Source of the DNA: Diplocarpon mali | Lineage: Eukaryota; Ascomycota; Leotiomycetes; Helotiales; Drepanopezizaceae | NCBI GenBank assembly: GCA_024741835.1 | Contig: JAENRP010000352.1 | Span: 1 to 44,598 of the forward strand | DNA length: 44,598 nucleotides | Reading direction: 5' to 3' | Shown: positions 12,250 to 22,192 of the stretch, in pieces | How positions within the stretch are numbered: position 1 is the first letter of the stretch | Layout of the letters: each line of letters opens with the position of its first letter | Program-made: the position numbers and the translations under genes | The notes under the pieces: model-generated | Told to the model about the DNA's origin: nothing | What the model saw: only the letters and a program-made list of their open reading frames with translations | Database searches by the model: none

Positions 12250-13176
12250 GTTATTCTTTAGTTTATCGTAGCCTTTCTTTATTAGTATAATCTTATATTA
12301 TTTAAGGCAGTCTTAGCTATAGTACCCTTTTTATCTATACTTATAGCAAGTATCGTCGGACTTTAGGGTTCGATTATAAAGGGCGCGTTTATTATCTTTA
12401 GGTCTTAAAGGTCTAAGGGTAGTATTCAATTCCTTTTAAGGATAGCTTAGGGCTTATTTATAGTATATAGGTCCTATTTGTTATAAGGTAGAAGAGGGCC
12501 AGTTAGAAGTTTTAGCCTAATACTTATTATAGTTAAAGCATTATAGTAAAAGGCAGAGTTGTCAATTCTCCTTATTTATAAACTATTCGGCCAAGTCTTT
12601 AAGGTAGTCGAACTTCCAGTTAAAGAGTTGCTTTAGCAAAGACACTTTTACCTTATCTTAAAGCGCCTTATATTAGTTATTAATCGACTTCCTTAGTTTA
12701 AAAGCTAGTCTATAGAAGTCGGCTTAAAAGGCTATAAAGGGGGTATTTCCCTATTTAAGCTTTATCTAATCGTCTTTAGCTATCTATCGCTCTATTTCTT
12801 TACTAACTCTATAGGCCTTTTATAAGATTTAGAATAGCTGCGCAGCTGTCTCAATTTATCTAATAAATCCTTTTATAAGCCGATCTTAAATTAAGCTTCA
12901 AGCGTCCCCTATTATTAAACTAGCAGCATATACTAAGGCGACCGATTTATTAAAGAACTTTATATAATTAACCTCTATCTTCTACTATATATTAAAGATC
13001 TAGTCCTTAACCTTTATATCTCCTTTACTTAAAAAGGGGTTTAGATCTTTGATCTTTACTAAGCGGACCTAGCAATTAGATTTAAGGGTTCGACTCTATC
13101 CTCTAAAGTCAAGGGTATTGGAGTAGGGTTCCCTTTCGACAGGCTGTCTAGGCTAGGCGGTAGGGGGATCTGTTAT
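12250..13176 (-). pseudogene. Element D gag relic with zinc knuckle
   Basis: Nearly continuous minus-strand frame interrupted mostly at Gln codons. The C-terminal part has CYKYRQKGYYSQDC at about 12307-12352, the spacing of a CX2CX4HX4C zinc knuckle in which the second Cys and the His have both become Tyr, the expected RIP outcome (TGC to TAC on one strand, CAC to TAC on the other). Such knuckles bind element RNA during packaging. A possible start is an ATA at 13174-13176 (ATG to ATA), followed by a Pro/Gln-rich stretch. The same bases also look like the TGTTA start of element E, so this start is uncertain. Confidence 0.72.
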
Positions 13177-13299
13177 ATAAAATGGGCGGAGTCTCCACTT
13201 ATTCTAAAGACCCTCCACGTGACTCTGCTAAGTCATAGACTCTCCCTTTTCTTTCCGAAGTCTCTTTACCATATATATATTAAATAATAATATAATCAA
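13171..13299. other. D/E boundary, possible 5' LTR fragment of element E
   Basis: This 129-bp segment begins TGTTATATAAAATGG, ends ...ATATAATCA and has a TATA-like stretch at 13271-13295, all expected of a short copia LTR on the plus strand. It could equally be the leader or LTR remnant of D read on the minus strand. No second copy is in the window to decide, and no primer binding site is visible on either side. Confidence 0.35.
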
Positions 13300-16200
13300 T
13301 CATCTTCCCCTACTTTTACAAGCCTTTTAAGCGACCTAATAAAGGCCTTTTAGCCAATTGTACTATAGTTATAAGTCCTATAAGCACTTTAATATACTTT
13401 CTCTTTATATGCAACCGGCTAAAGGGCCCTTTAAGCTCTTGACTGACTTTTCGAGTATTTATAATAACTCAAAGGACCTTTATTTTTAATTAATAAATCT
13501 CCATTTTCCGATCGAACCTTATTTGCAAACTTCATTTATATACCTAACCTTTTTTATTAGACTCTATTTAATATATCTAACGCTTTAAGCATCTCTAAGC
13601 CTTGCTTTAATACCTTTGCCTTTTAAGTAAAGTGGTTTAATAAATATATATTCTTCGCTAAGCTCTATAATATCACCATTTTTGCTAATCTGAGACTCTT
13701 ATTTAAGTCAATTATAGAGACTAAGCCTTAAGCTCCTTTTATATAAGAGCTTAAGGAACTGGAAACGGCTAACCTTTATATAGTATATATAAGGTTATAT
13801 AAAGAGTATACAGCTACTCTAACCGAATAGATTTACGCCCGCTTTCCCTTAGGAGATCTATTAAAGGCTCCTCCTTTATAGGCTTCTTATAAAGATATTA
13901 AGGATAAATATAAAATCCTAATAAAGAAGTACCTTATGCGCAAAGAGACTTAGAAGACCTAATGCAAATACTACAAACTACTACTAAAATAGGTCTTTAA
14001 GACCGTCGATAGAACGCTTTTAGCTTCCGCAATAGCTTAAGTATAAATCCAAGCTAAGAAACTCTCCTCCTTAATACTTAATAAAGATACTCCTATAAGT
14101 AGAACTACTACTAATAACCTATATACTAATTTAGTAAACTAGCAACTCTTACTCTAAGGCCTAGTATTTATTTTAAAGTATAATATTATGCCTTCCGATA
14201 AGGCTATTTAATCTTAGATAAGGCTCTAGTATTGCGATATACTATACTAAGGTAAGACTAGGAGAACTAATACTTAATAGTAGATCCGGGAATAGCAAGA
14301 GGCGTACTGCTTAGCAAAGTAATACAGTCTTCTTAAGATTAAAGGGAGATTAAGAGTAACTGACTTTTTAAACTTAGTTATAGTAAAGATTAATACGAGT
14401 TAAGCGACTCGCCTAAAGGAGGAAATAATCATTAATAAGTAGATAGGAACCCTATATAAGTACAACCTAATGCAGCTAAGCCGCGCCCTAGTAGGCATTA
14501 AATCCAATAGAGCGATTAATAATAAAGGGCTAGCAGTTTTTACTACTTAAGAGTCTCTCTTAGATGCCGAAACCCTTTTACAAGCTTTAGCAAGCAGCTC
14601 TTAAAATCGCTCTACAAGCTTTAGAAGGGAGATTAGGCTTAAGTGCCCTTATAAAGGCTTTACTAATTACTATTAAAAGCCCTAGGACTATCGGAAACTA
14701 TTATATGCTATAAATAGGCGTAAGGAAAATATAAAGGCTCTCCCCTTGCGAGAAGAGGTCCTATAAAAATAAAAGGCGTTAAACGCAAGAGACTAGTTCA
14801 AGGGTCTTTAAATATAGCTTAAAGAGAATGATATTGCGGTAATAGCAATTGATAAATTTAAAAGAAAGGCTTTAGCCTTTAAAGAGGATAGTTTAAGTAA
14901 AAGGGAGAACTCACTAGTCTTTATAGTAATAGATCCCTTTGCTTTTAACGCTTTTAAAGAATCGTTTAACATCTACTACCTCTTTAAGCTAAAATGCTAC
15001 CTACTCTCCTTAAGTACGCTCTTTAACAATTGCGCAGCTACTTATATTATTAATTCGAAGGATTTACTTATCGCAGGTACTTTTAAGCCTTTTAACAACT
15101 TATAGCAATATATTAAAGCAGGTACCTTAAGACTCTTAATTATTAAAAGAGGTAATAAATATATAGCAGACTCTTTTCTATAGCATAATAGCTCTCTTAT
15201 AAGAATAACGCTACGTAATATTACTATTATAAAGGAGTTTACTATTAATATTATCTTAAAGAGGCTCCTTGCGAATAAGGGTTTTTAATACTCTAAGGTA
15301 GACCTTACTTTGCGCTTTAAGAGCATTGCAGATTTTATAAAGCAAGCTTAGTTAGAGCGTTACTATAATCTCGTTTTCTTTAAATATAAGCCTATTAACT
15401 ATTTAGATCTTCTAAATATACTTTAATATAACTTCTTTACTTTAATAGCATTCTCTATAGCTAAGATAACGCTTTATAATAGGTTCTAGTCTAGCTATAC
15501 GCCTATTAAGGTATAGGATAATAATATATATATATAGTACCTTCGCGCTAGCTACCTAGGCGCAAAGGCTTTTTAAGCGCTAATCAAGTGCGCTAAAGGA
15601 GTAAAGATCAAAGGAATATAAAGGCTAGAGTGCCTTATATATATAATAGCATCTGCTAAGTAGGTTATCTCTTGCGCTACCTTTAAGAACCGATCTCTAA
15701 GGCCCTTCTTTAGGATCTCTTAAGATCTTTTTAACTTTTTAAATAACTTATATAATAGTTGCTTATAGGTTCTTTTAATTAAGGATAAGTATAGTAATAT
15801 ACTTTAAATGTTCTTACTAAGATCGAAGGGCAGAGATGTAGTTATAAAGGTCCTTTAAGCCTTTAAAGTATAAGTAAAACGCTAATATAGGCTTTCCATT
15901 TATAAGATTAGGTAAGATAATAACACTTTAGTAATCTCCTTAAAGGAAGACTCTTTTATAAAGTACTAAAGATAGGTAAAAGAGGAGGGAATCGATTTAG
16001 AGCTTACTCCTGCCTATATATACTAACTTAATAGAGGCGTAGAGCAAGTAGGAAAGGAGTTAATTAAACGCTCTATTAAAATGAAGATCTATATTAGGCT
16101 TTTAGCGAGCCTTTGGCTAAAGGTTATAAAGGCTACTATATACCTTTATAATATCTCCTTATTTGTTAAGAAGAAGATGATCTTATTAAGCAAGGCTCTT

Positions 16201-17466
16201 TATAATTAGTTTAAGTAGTATTTTCGATTCTATAAGCTGCTACTTATTAAGTAGATAATAGTAAGCTTAAAGCCCGATTAGAGTTGCATTTATATGTATA
16301 GCGCTTGCGTATACCCTTTAATTAAGGAAAGGAAGGTAGGAAGGGACCGCCGAACCTTTAAAATTGAATTATAAAGGCACTTAGGTTACTTAATTAGATA
16401 TATTACCTTTAATATTTATAAAATCTAGGTTCTTATACTTTAATAAGTAATAACGACTTATAATATCGAATTCGATAAGTCTCTCTTCTATAGTCTAAAA
16501 GCTAAGCATATAAACCCTATATTGCGCTAAGAACTTAAGATAATCCTCTAATTGATTAAAGAGGGAAAGGGAGCTTAGGACGCTAAGTTCGAAGGCATTT
16601 TCGAAGAATCGGAGCTTATCGTAGGGCTAAATGCAATTGCTATAAAAGAAGCTACTATATAAGAAGAGCCTATATTATAGACTGATGCTACTCTATAGCC
16701 TTTAACTAATGATATAAAAGGTCTTAACTTAAATCCAAATTCTTTAAAAGACCTATTTAGAAACTTAAGAGTAGAAGTAAGTAAACTAAAAGCCACTTCG
16801 ACAGTCTTTAAAAAGGAAAATAGCGATTAGAGCTTAAGGGTAATAATTCCTTATAGAGGCCCTACTAAAGAAGGAACTATAGACGATTCTAAAGGAGTCT
16901 TTAAAGATAAGTTTTATAAAGTGATTGGCAGATCTCTAGCTGCTATTCTATATAAGAATAGAGATGGCTTAAGGGCTTTAAGATAGAGTCTTTAATTATA
17001 AAGGCAGGCCTTAGTAAACTTTAGTAAAAGGCTAAAGGTACTATTACCAAGATCTAGGAGAAGCTTTAATAGTCTTATAAGAAGCGACTTAATAAGAGGA
17101 GCAGGCCTTAATAATATAATACCTTAAGTTGTAATACTAGCTTAAAGACTTTAGGCTTAAGAGATAGAGCTACTTAAAATCTTAGAAGAACCTTTAGCAA
17201 TAATAAAAATAGAGGAGGAGACCTATAGAGAAAAGCGCAAGGAGGAACTCCCTTTTCTTAAGTAAAAGAGGATAAGACGCTTAAGTATTAAGTAATAGGA
17301 GACTTTAAAAGTATATGCTACCGCTTTAGAGTATATACTCTTTTAAAGTAATATTAATTTACCTTACTTTTTATATACGCAAGAGTTTGTATCGACCTTT
17401 TAAGCGAATAAATAAATAAGAGAGGATAAAAAGGACTATTTGACAGTTTATATAATTATTAAAGCT
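13300..17466 (+). pseudogene. Element E gag-protease-integrase relic
   Basis: One reading frame (phase of 13300) holds for 1389 codons with no indel that I could detect; it is broken only by TAG/TAA/TGA, mostly at Gln-like sites. Gag spans ~13300-14900 with a Cys/His-containing stretch (KCPYKGFTNYYQKP) near 14640-14690. The protease box is FNNCAATYI at 15022-15048, with Asn where the catalytic Asp should be. A GAG-pre-integrase region follows, then integrase (~15640-16200) with NRGVEQVGKEL at 16030-16062, equivalent to the NG.AER-type block, and LWLKVIKATIYLYN after it. Residues beyond ~16200 form the long integrase-RT linker. No ATG was found at the frame's start; translation may begin in the LTR, as it does in some copia elements. 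Confidence 0.75.
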
Positions 17467-17661
17467 TATTAAGCTTAAGTAAGTCGGCGCAGTAGGTAAT
17501 AGAAACTTCTAAAGGTCGATAGTCGATATATTAATAAGAGTTAGGGAAGGAAGGTTACCCCTTTCTTCCTTATAGCTATATACGTATTAATATCCTATTG
17601 ATTAAGTAGTAGGGTTATATAATAATATATCAAAGTAATAGCTATATCACCTATCTTAATA
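17467..17661 (-). repeat. Element C copy 1, 3' LTR (195 bp)
   Basis: Inverted match over its whole length to both LTRs of copy 2. On the minus strand it starts TATTAAGATAGG (TGTT before RIP) and ends ...CTTAATA. Length is exactly 195 bp, as in copy 2. Confidence 0.92.
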
Positions 17662-17670
17662 CCCTTACTT
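17662..17670 (-). promoter_or_regulatory. Polypurine tract of element C copy 1
   Basis: On the minus strand AAGTAAGGG lies directly against the 3' LTR. This is the plus-strand DNA primer site and confirms the minus orientation. Copy 2 has GAGTAAAGG at the same place. Confidence 0.7.
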
Positions 17671-17800
17671 AAACCTTACTCCAATTGACCTATAGTTAAG
17701 AAAATAATAACTATCCTTTTGCGCTAATCTAACTTTTAAGTATCTCTTTAAATTAAAAACAATTAATTAATAATAACCTCTATTGAAATTACCAAACTCT

Positions 17801-17953
17801 ACTTGCAGGGTAGGACTAGGAGTCAATTTTCTTAAAAGCGTTCCTTTATAAGACTATATAACTTAACTCGCGGTCTAGGCCTAAGAGTCGATCTAAAAAA
17901 AACTTTCCTTTATAAGACTATATAACCTAACTTGCAAGGCAGGCCTAAGAGTT
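17801..17953 (-). repeat. Three 25-bp motif units in the 3' trailer of C copy 1
   Basis: Units at 17801-17824, 17865-17889 and 17929-17953, about 64 bp apart, separated by a repeated stretch containing TTCCTTTATAAGACTATATAA. They correspond one to one to units at 37851, 37785 and 37724 of copy 2. They lie outside the recognisable coding region. Confidence 0.85.
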
Positions 17954-17984
17954 ATCCTTAAGCCTACTAAGCCCCTACTATCTT

Positions 17985-20600
17985 TTACAACCTTAGTATA
18001 TCTTTAAATGCTTTAAACTTTGCAACTATCTTTAGTAGCTTTATAAATCCATCTGCTACTATTCGATCGGTTAGAATATAAGTAATTGATAACTTATTCT
18101 TTATAATAAGGTTATAGATAAAGTAGTAGGTAATATTAATATATTTCAATCGCTTATATAAGTATAGATTCTTTATAAGTGCAATCGCCTTTATATTATT
18201 TGCTTAAAGATTAATATAATTCTTATCTTATTTAATATATTTAGCGAAACCTATATCTTTTAGAACTTAGGCAATTTATAATCTTTACTTATAATTTAAT
18301 AATATTAATATATATTCGGCCTTAATGCTTACAATAGCTATTGATTTCTACTTCTTACTTCCTTATAATATAGGTCTACTATATAGTACTACTACGCTTT
18401 TAGATATACTTTTCTAACCTTTTATATTTGCCTAGTCGGAATCGATATATACCTTAAGCTTTGCGCTTATATATTTTATTAGTCTATATCTTACCTTCTA
18501 TATAATTATCAATCGAAGGTACCTTTTAAGTCGCTTGACTATATTCTTATATCGAATCGTCAGATCCTTTAAGTTCTGATTAAGTTGCTTAGTAATAAAG
18601 GTAATATCTAATCTTATTTATACTATAGTATATATAATTGCTCTAATATCCTATTAGTACTTCTTTAGATCTCCTCTTTATTTATTTTTATTAATAGGCT
18701 CTAACTTATTATACTTTCCTTTAATTAGAATACGCTTTAGCTTAAAGTTAAAAGTATAAGTAAAGAGTCCTATTTAGTTTAAGATCTTTTTAATATACTA
18801 CTCTTAATTTAACTAAAGTTCTTAAGTAGAGCGGTTCCTTATAATATAGATGCTAAGGATCTTATAAATTCCCTTTAGATCCTTAGTATTAAAACGTTTT
18901 TAAATAGTTATAAAGAACTAATCTAATTAAGTAGTTGTTTTCGCAGCTATAGTAATATTATTAATATATAATAGCAACTTGATTCTACGCTTAATATAAG
19001 TAAATAGATAAGGGTTAGCTAGGCTTTAAATAAATCCTATTTCTATTAGAGTAGAGCTATATAAGAGGTTTTAATTATAGGCTGATTGTTTAAGCCTATA
19101 GATATTGCGGAGTATATAAAGAGAGTGGCTAGCGCATATAAGAATACTATTAGGTTAAGAGAGAAAAATCCGTTCCTTTATAATTGCTTTAGTAAATGCA
19201 TTTTTAATATTATACTATTTGTATTTAAAGTCCTTAGTAGCTACTATTGCTATAAATATGCAAAGGGTATTTATATAAACTATTAGCGCAAATGTATTAA
19301 AGTAGTCTTCTTTATACTATTAGAAGAAGCCCTTAGCTATAAGTCTTGCTTTATAATATTTTAAAGTCCTATCTATATATATTTTAATTATAAAGACCTA
19401 CTTTATTAATATTAGGTTTATATCCTTTAGCATTAGTTCCTCTATCTATATGCCATTTGCAATAAGAGAGCTTATCTCCTTTTAAATTACTTTATTCTAT
19501 ATTGCTCTATTCTTTAGATCGTTAATAACTTTATTATATATCTTTAGAAAAGAGATTTTTATTATCCCCTTAGCGGTTAGGAATATATTATCTTTGTTAA
19601 AGCTTTATTAAAGTTTGAGCTTATAGATCCTATATACTATTATAGCCTAGATACGCTTAGACTTACGTTTATTTAAGATATCTTCTGATTTTAGGCCTCT
19701 ATTCCTCTTTAAAGGCGTAGGTTTAGCTATAGGTTCTATAGGCTTATTATCTAAGGAACCGCTTTCTAATAGTAGAGGCTTATTATTACTTATACTTATT
19801 TTAAGAATATCCTTTATTATAAGTGCTTTAATTAAAAGGATAATGATATTAAAGTTATTTTATACTTTAAGTAGTTTGCAGACGATAGGAATAGTCTATT
19901 CGGCCTTTAGGCGATTAGTAGGTTGTCGATTAGTAGGTACGCTTAATATACTTAAGTTAAGAGAAAAGGGTTATTAGTTTGGCTTAATAGTATTACTTTT
20001 AATTAGTATACTTTGCGAATCTTTAAGTATATAAAGCTTTAAGGATAGCTCTCCCCTATTTTAAGATTTATTAAACTCAACTATTAAGAATATAATTACT
20101 CGCTTTAGATCTAGTATATATACTATTTATTACTTTATTATCTATTTAATATACTTAATAAATATATACTCTTTACCTTAGTCTATTAGCTTTTTACTCT
20201 TTATACTTATAGGCTAGGACTTCGGGCTAATATAAGAGTAGCAAACGCTTCTAAAGACGTAGATATAGTCTAAGCTTAGTTTCTATCCGAAATATGCCTT
20301 ATATAGCGATATTTAAGTGCTATTAACTATTAGTCTACTACCTATTCTATTTTATAAGTATACGTCTACTTTAATTGCAAGGTCTTAGGATTCTAATAAT
20401 AAGTTAGTATCTTATAATAAAGTGCAATAGTCAGTTTCTACTTATTAAATACTTTACTTAGTAATACTATTTTAATAGGAACCTTTATATATTATAGTTA
20501 GTTTATAATAAACTCCTTATTTTACCTATTTATTAAGCTTTGCCTTAATCTTTAATATATTATCAGACCTAATAGCTATTAGCTTTAACTAGGTCTAGTA
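17985..20600 (-). pseudogene. Element C copy 1 pol relic, 3' half (IN end, RT, RNase H)
   Basis: The downstream half of the split gag-pol frame, aligned with about 35078-37700 of copy 2. It begins within integrase at the B insertion site (20600), continues through reverse transcriptase, whose catalytic box reads YINN at 18957-18968 (two Asn in place of two Asp), and ends in RNase H. The open stretch visible on the opposite strand at 19086-19286 is only the antisense image of the RT. Damage is RIP-type. Copy 2 has YIDN at the same RT site. Confidence 0.82.
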
Positions 20601-20907
20601 TGTAACGACACAGAACCGCCGAAGTGCGAGATCAAGTATAGGAGCAAGAAGTGGTGCAAAAGGCGTATTCTATAGGTCTAATATAAAGGAAACGAAGAAG
20701 TTAGAGAACCCTCCTTAAGGGAGAGCCCTTCTTCCTTATATATATAGTAGCTAGGAGCTCTATTGCCCGCTTATATAATATTATGCAAGAATATCCTTTT
20801 GCACCTTTAGGGTCGATTTAAGAAAACCCTATATCAAATCGAGATTGCGAAACCTTAGAACGCCGTACTCCTAGGTAATTGCATTAAGTGGAGGTATAGC
20901 TATTATA
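20601..20907 (-). repeat. Element B 3' LTR (307 bp)
   Basis: Begins TGTAACGACACAG on the plus strand and ends GCTATTATA, equivalent to GCCGTTACA in the other LTR; TGTAAC/GTTACA are inverted terminal repeats. It matches 27822-28128 throughout at equal length, differing by scattered changes, mostly transitions. Confidence 0.95.
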
Positions 20908-20922
20908 CTACCCCTCCCCTTT
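20908..20922 (-). promoter_or_regulatory. Polypurine tract of element B
   Basis: On the minus strand AAAGGGGAGGGGTAG lies immediately before the 3' LTR. This is a textbook position and composition for the plus-strand primer and fixes the element's orientation. Confidence 0.85.
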
Positions 20923-21298
20923 AAGAACGCTTACCTATAAGTGTTAGTAGGTTATAATGATTTTTATATAGTAATGTACTTAGCGCATTATTATATAAAC
21001 GGTACCGTTCTATATTTGGTTTAGCGTAAGTCGCGTTATATACTCAAATTTGTTTTTCCTCTTATAGGATCTTCCTTCCTTAGTATAACAATTGCATACA
21101 ATTGCATAGGTCCCCTACTCCTACTACTATAGCATAGGGCTAATGCATAGTAGTAGAAATAATTACTACTACTACTACCAACTACTATAAGTAAGTTTAC
21201 CCTAGTCTAGGGTCGAATCGCGTCTAATACGCGTAGTGCTAATTCCCCTGCCGTTAGGCGCCCTTGCGATAGCCTACTGCGTTTATTATTACTAATAT
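20923..21298. other. Element B 3' region without gene; TAG/CTA-rich inverted stretch
   Basis: No supported coding frame. Around 21085-21180 there are repeated TGCATA/CAATTGCATA pieces, and GTAGTAG faces an ACTACTACTACTACC run, so the strand could fold on itself. The stretch separates the polypurine tract from the antisense frame starting at 21299. Confidence 0.5.
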
Positions 21299-22175
21299 AT
21301 GCGGCGCCTTATATGCGATATTACGCATAAGTGCGAGTTTGAATTAGAGCGTAGCAAGAAGTGCTACTAGTACTAAGAGCAGAAGGCGGAGTGCATCCCT
21401 ATAAGTACCTTAAATCGAGTCCAAAGACTTAATTGCACTAATACTTGTTTATAGCTTCCCTCTTATATTAGTAAGGAGTTCGCAGTGCTATCCGCGGCCC
21501 TTAAGGAGTAGCAGGGGGAGGCTTCTTAGTAGCAAGAGGAGGACGATAATAGCAATAATGAGGATGCGCGTGCAGTTTTAATAGGGAACCGCAAGATGCT
21601 CTATTAGAAGGCGGTCTAGCGCGCCCGGATTCTTATCAACCTCCTATTAGTAGCTAGCGCAGAGGCTTTAACTAGCCGCTCCTAACTAAAGCGTGCTAGC
21701 CTTGCGGAGCTCTGCTTTATAACTAAGGCTATAGCAAGCTAGCTAGAGGGGATCTAAGCGATAGTTGCTATAAGTTAAACCTGAATTAGTATCAAATCGA
21801 CTGCTGACTTTTTAATAGAAGCGCAGCGACCTTATTGAGTCCTAGCTAGTAAGGTTAAAGCAATCTAGCCAAACTATACTAAGCCTCCTAAGGTCTATTA
21901 CCGCGTTAGTAGAGCGGACCGCTATAGCAGCAGAGTCTCTTATAAGGGGAGGAGGACTTATAATAGCGAGGGTAGCGTTAGGCGCAGCGGCTAATAAGGC
22001 GGCGCCAGCGGTAGTAAGAGGAGGAGGTCAGGGTTGTTTTAGGCGGGGGTGTATTTAAGAGGCGAGCTCCAGCTTTAAAATGGAGTTAGAGCTTATCTCC
22101 TTAAGCGCAGAGGAGAAGAGGTTAAAGGAGTTATAAGGGGAGGGGGCAGTTGGCCTAGCGTTATTATTTTTTTAT
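21299..22175 (+). pseudogene. Antisense Cys-containing frame inside element B, function unknown
   Basis: Plus-strand frame of at least 292 codons from an ATG at 21299 (MRRLICDITHKCEFELERSK) to the assembly gap, opposite in direction to B's own genes. No indel shows; the roughly 20 stops are TAG or TAA at Gln-like sites plus TGA where CGA is likely, which means the plus strand was the coding one. The first ~60 codons carry several Cys (C6, C12, C21, with CYQY just after, probably CX2C, then C31, and NCTNTC further on), suggesting a metal-binding module. An acidic Glu/Asp/Asn stretch follows, then a central part with few charges and an Arg/Ser/Gly-rich C-terminal part. I do not recognise the family. 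It could be an extra retrotransposon gene or captured host sequence. Base composition is noticeably more GC-rich than the flanks. Confidence 0.6.
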
Positions 22176-22192
22176 NNNNNNNNNNNNNNNNN
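22176..22192. other. Assembly gap (17 N)
   Basis: Unknown bases of unknown true length, between the antisense frame and the end of B pol. Adjacency of the two sides is therefore not proven. Confidence 0.99.

Larger units (their letters stand above)
7753..13176 (-). mobile_element. Ty3/gypsy element D (chromovirus-type), LTRs not seen
   Basis: A second, distinct gypsy family on the minus strand: gag with a decayed zinc knuckle, protease, RT, RNase H, integrase and a chromodomain. It is unlike A in sequence. The left end is cut by, or abuts, the outer LTR edge of element A copy 1 at 7752. The right end runs into the start of copia element E near 13171-13300. I found no pair of LTRs, so both ends are probably truncated by neighbouring insertions. 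Confidence 0.8.
13171..17466 (+). mobile_element. Ty1/copia element E, truncated at its 3' side
   Basis: A copia-type relic on the plus strand: gag, then protease, then integrase, the copia order (integrase before RT). The element stops at 17466 exactly where the 3' LTR of copia element C copy 1 begins, just before the region where RT should appear. RT, RNase H and the 3' LTR of E are absent from the window. The far side of C1 is replaced by element A copy 2 at 31082, so the rest of E was probably displaced or deleted. Confidence 0.75.

Noticed and set aside
13368..13379. GTTATAAGTCCT resembling the copia primer binding site in element E
   Set aside because: It lies inside a frame that reads well as gag (Leu/Gln-rich) and the preceding bases do not look like an LTR end. 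Probably chance in AT-rich DNA.
16575..16796. 73-codon minus-strand open frame
   Set aside because: Antisense of the integrase-RT linker of element E, which is in one continuous plus-strand phase.
19086..19286. 66-codon open frame on the plus strand
   Set aside because: It is the antisense image of the reverse transcriptase of copia C copy 1. The same antisense image occurs at 36313-36552 against copy 2.
21085..21180. Possible telomere- or centromere-type tandem repeat (ACT/TAG trinucleotides)
   Set aside because: Only a few imperfect units; too short and irregular.
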